From: Bremia lactucae | Lineage: Eukaryota; Oomycota; Peronosporomycetes; Peronosporales; Peronosporaceae | Reading direction: 5' to 3' | DNA: 64,000 bases | Assembly (NCBI RefSeq): GCF_004359215.1 | Contig: NC_090621.1 | Location: forward strand, 3,264,904 to 3,328,903 | In this document: piece by piece, positions 62,333 through 64,000 of the stretch | Layout: each line of letters begins with the position of its first letter | Position numbering within the stretch: the first letter of the stretch is position 1 | Program-made: the position numbers and the translations under genes | The notes under the pieces: generated by a model | What the model saw: only the letters and a program-made list of their open reading frames with translations | What the model was told of the DNA's origin: nothing | The model's database searches: none

Positions 62333-64000
62333 TCAATTGATTCGCTTCTTTATTCTCTTTGTGGTCTCTTGAACGTCCTGAGTGCGTTTGCGACTCGTGT
62401 CGAACGCGCGTGAGCTCGTCTGATTTAGAATCGCCGTATCCAATGCGTTCCAATCAATGTCGTCAAGATTTTCATCGATGATGGGGCGACGAGTGCTTGT
62501 GTTTCGCTTCACTGTTGATGCCGGTAAAATGTTTGATTTCGTGCTCTTGTCTTGAAAAAAAGGAGACGATTTCGTAGGCGCTTCAATGATCTCGAAACCC
62601 GAGGTAGCGAGTTCCTCGCTGTCGAGCACGTTACTACTCGTGCGTGTAGTTGCAAGTGGTGATGGAGTGAGGTTGTTCTATTGCAACAAGACAATTGGGT
62701 AAGTTGAAAACAAACGACTTGTGCATGAGCATTAAACCTTTGCAAGATAGGTCTTGACAATTTCAATGATTGCCGCGCCATACTTCTTGACTCGAATGCG
62801 TCCAACGCCATCAATCTCGAGGAGTTCGGCATTTGACACTGGCACGGCATTGGCAATGGCAGCGATTCCTCCTGTCGTAAGGATATGGTACGGCATGAGA
62901 TTCTGGCTGTCACACACACTTGCTCGCCAATCTTTGAGAATTTGCGCCAATGCTTCGACGTGGTTTTTTGGGATTCTGCATGGTATTTACAAGTTATATT
63001 TTGATGACAAACGTTGATTTGGAAGTGAAAGACAGTGAGTAGCACAAACCTTCTTGAAGAAACGCGCTCTGGCATGAGCGGGTACTCTTTCGTACTTGTA
63101 GATGGAGCGACAATCTTCCCGTCCAACTCATCCTTGTCGTACGTATCACTGACCTCCTCACGCACGTCCTTGGCCTTGGTGGTCTTGACACTTTGTCGAA
63201 CACTCGCAGTCTTTTTGGAGGCAGCACTTTTCTTGGATTCGTTTCTCTTGACGGATTTTTCAATTGGCGCTTCGGCGATGCTAGACGCACGCGACTGGTA
63301 CTTTGTTTTGCATACAATACACACGCGCTCACCTCGGAAAAGTCGATTTGCATTTCCTCCAAGTGATATAAAGGTTGTCGTAAAGCCCCTGGCATTCGTT
63401 TGATCCTGTTAGATAGCAGCATCGTCGAGTAAGCGTTAAGACATTCTTTTTTAATTCTAAACGTACGACTTCACGTAGGTATTGCCGAAGAATCATGTGA
63501 TATAATATCCGCTCGACTTCGCTGCGAGAGTAGCGTCCTTTGCCTTTTCCAAATCCTTCAAGTTGTGAATACTGCGTTTGTTTCCACTCTTTCCCTTTGA
63601 CTGTCAGACCAAGAAAGATGTGACTCGTTTGCACGAGCGTTGTTGGATCTCCACTCTCTTGAAGACATTGCACTACAATAAACACGAATAAGCACACGTC
63701 CGAGCGTATTAGTCTCATTAAAACCATATCTCACCCATCGTAGCAAGCACCACGCAATCGTCCGTCACATCGGACTTTTCAAACGTCATTCCCATCCTCT
63801 TGTTTTTGCAATTGTCACAAGTTCCGTGGCACTGCTCGCTCCTAAAGTGTTCGCCAAAATACTCGAGTAAAGATGTTCGACGGCATTCCACTTGGTTTTC
63901 ACAGAATTCAGTCATCCGTCGAAGGTTTTGCAAGTGCACATTGCGATGCTGTATATTTTCGCGATCTTTCGTAATGAGCTTCCGTCGTCGAGTCTTGCAT
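62333..64000 (-). CDS. RecQ-family DNA helicase, C-terminal half (cut by right edge)
   Basis: Five exons visible on the minus strand: 63735-64000 (enters from beyond the edge), 63467-63672, 63050-63405, 62738-62975 and 62333-62677. Introns are 62, 61, 74 and 60 nt, all GT..AG with matching phases. The first exon carries the RecQ zinc-binding subdomain (VECRRTSLLEYFGEHF, then CHGTCDNC). Next is the RQC winged helix (YSRSEVERILYHMILRQYL, GFTTTFISLGGNA). A Lys/Ser-rich linker follows, then an HRDC domain (VSNAELLEIDGVGRIRVKKY) and an acidic-to-basic tail. RQC plus HRDC is the BLM/Sgs1/bacterial RecQ layout. The helicase motor lies outside the window, so a closer name is not safe. It unwinds recombination and replication intermediates in the nucleus. 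Confidence 0.9.

Noticed and set aside
63406..63466. Apparent one-base deletion in an A run of the RecQ gene
   Set aside because: A 61-nt intron with strong GTACGT donor and CTAACAG acceptor removes the run and yields the conserved GFTTTFISLG text.

Overview
This is nuclear DNA of an oomycete, most likely from the Phytophthora/downy-mildew lineage (inference). The evidence is: protein genes with very short spliceosomal introns (about 52-90 nt, GT..AG); a pepsin-type aspartic protease fused to a seven-helix receptor domain, an architecture known from oomycetes; and dense, decayed Gypsy LTR retrotransposons. The AT-rich intergenic DNA also fits. There are no operons, no CRISPR array and no bacterial signals.

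Layout. (a) 1-4.7 kb is a repeat graveyard: a gag remnant and LTR at the left edge, small pol scraps, and two short mitochondrial-looking fragments (tRNA-Arg-like and the rps13 3' end). (b) 4.7-14.8 kb is a gene island: a Cys-rich/PYQ-rich small protein, a TPR-prefoldin fusion, a MYCBP/AMY-1 homologue (-), a PH-START-ORD oxysterol-binding-related protein (+) and EMC1 (-). (c) 15-27 kb holds remnants of at least three Gypsy elements in both orientations, several LTRs and a perfect 21-bp hairpin. (d) 27.7-35.2 kb is a second island: the protease-receptor fusion (+), a C2H2 zinc-finger protein (-), two small proteins sharing a Cys/His domain, and a small secreted candidate. (e) 35.3-54 kb is accessory DNA: wrecked copies of the Cys/His gene, a Mutator-like remnant, a chromodomain Gypsy element with perfect 5-bp target duplication (37693-46693), LINE endonuclease fragments, and an old Gypsy pol. 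(f) 54.3-64 kb is a third island: an orphan gene, organellar-type tryptophanyl-tRNA synthetase (-), an N-terminal-motor kinesin (-), pantothenate synthetase (+), and the C-terminal half of a RecQ helicase (-) cut by the right edge.

The island genes are mostly housekeeping: chaperone (TPR-prefoldin), ER membrane insertion (EMC1), lipid transfer (ORP), organelle translation (TrpRS), microtubule motor, coenzyme A precursor synthesis (PanC) and genome maintenance (RecQ). The genes with lineage-specific interest are the protease-receptor fusion, the zinc-finger protein and the Cys/His-domain family around 33-36.6 kb.

Three single-N positions (36032, 43721, 48402) are each flanked by direct duplications, so parts of region (e) are probably unmerged overlapping contig ends rather than true duplications. 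Exon structures were spliced by eye from reading frame, GT/AG sites and family resemblance; no search was run.
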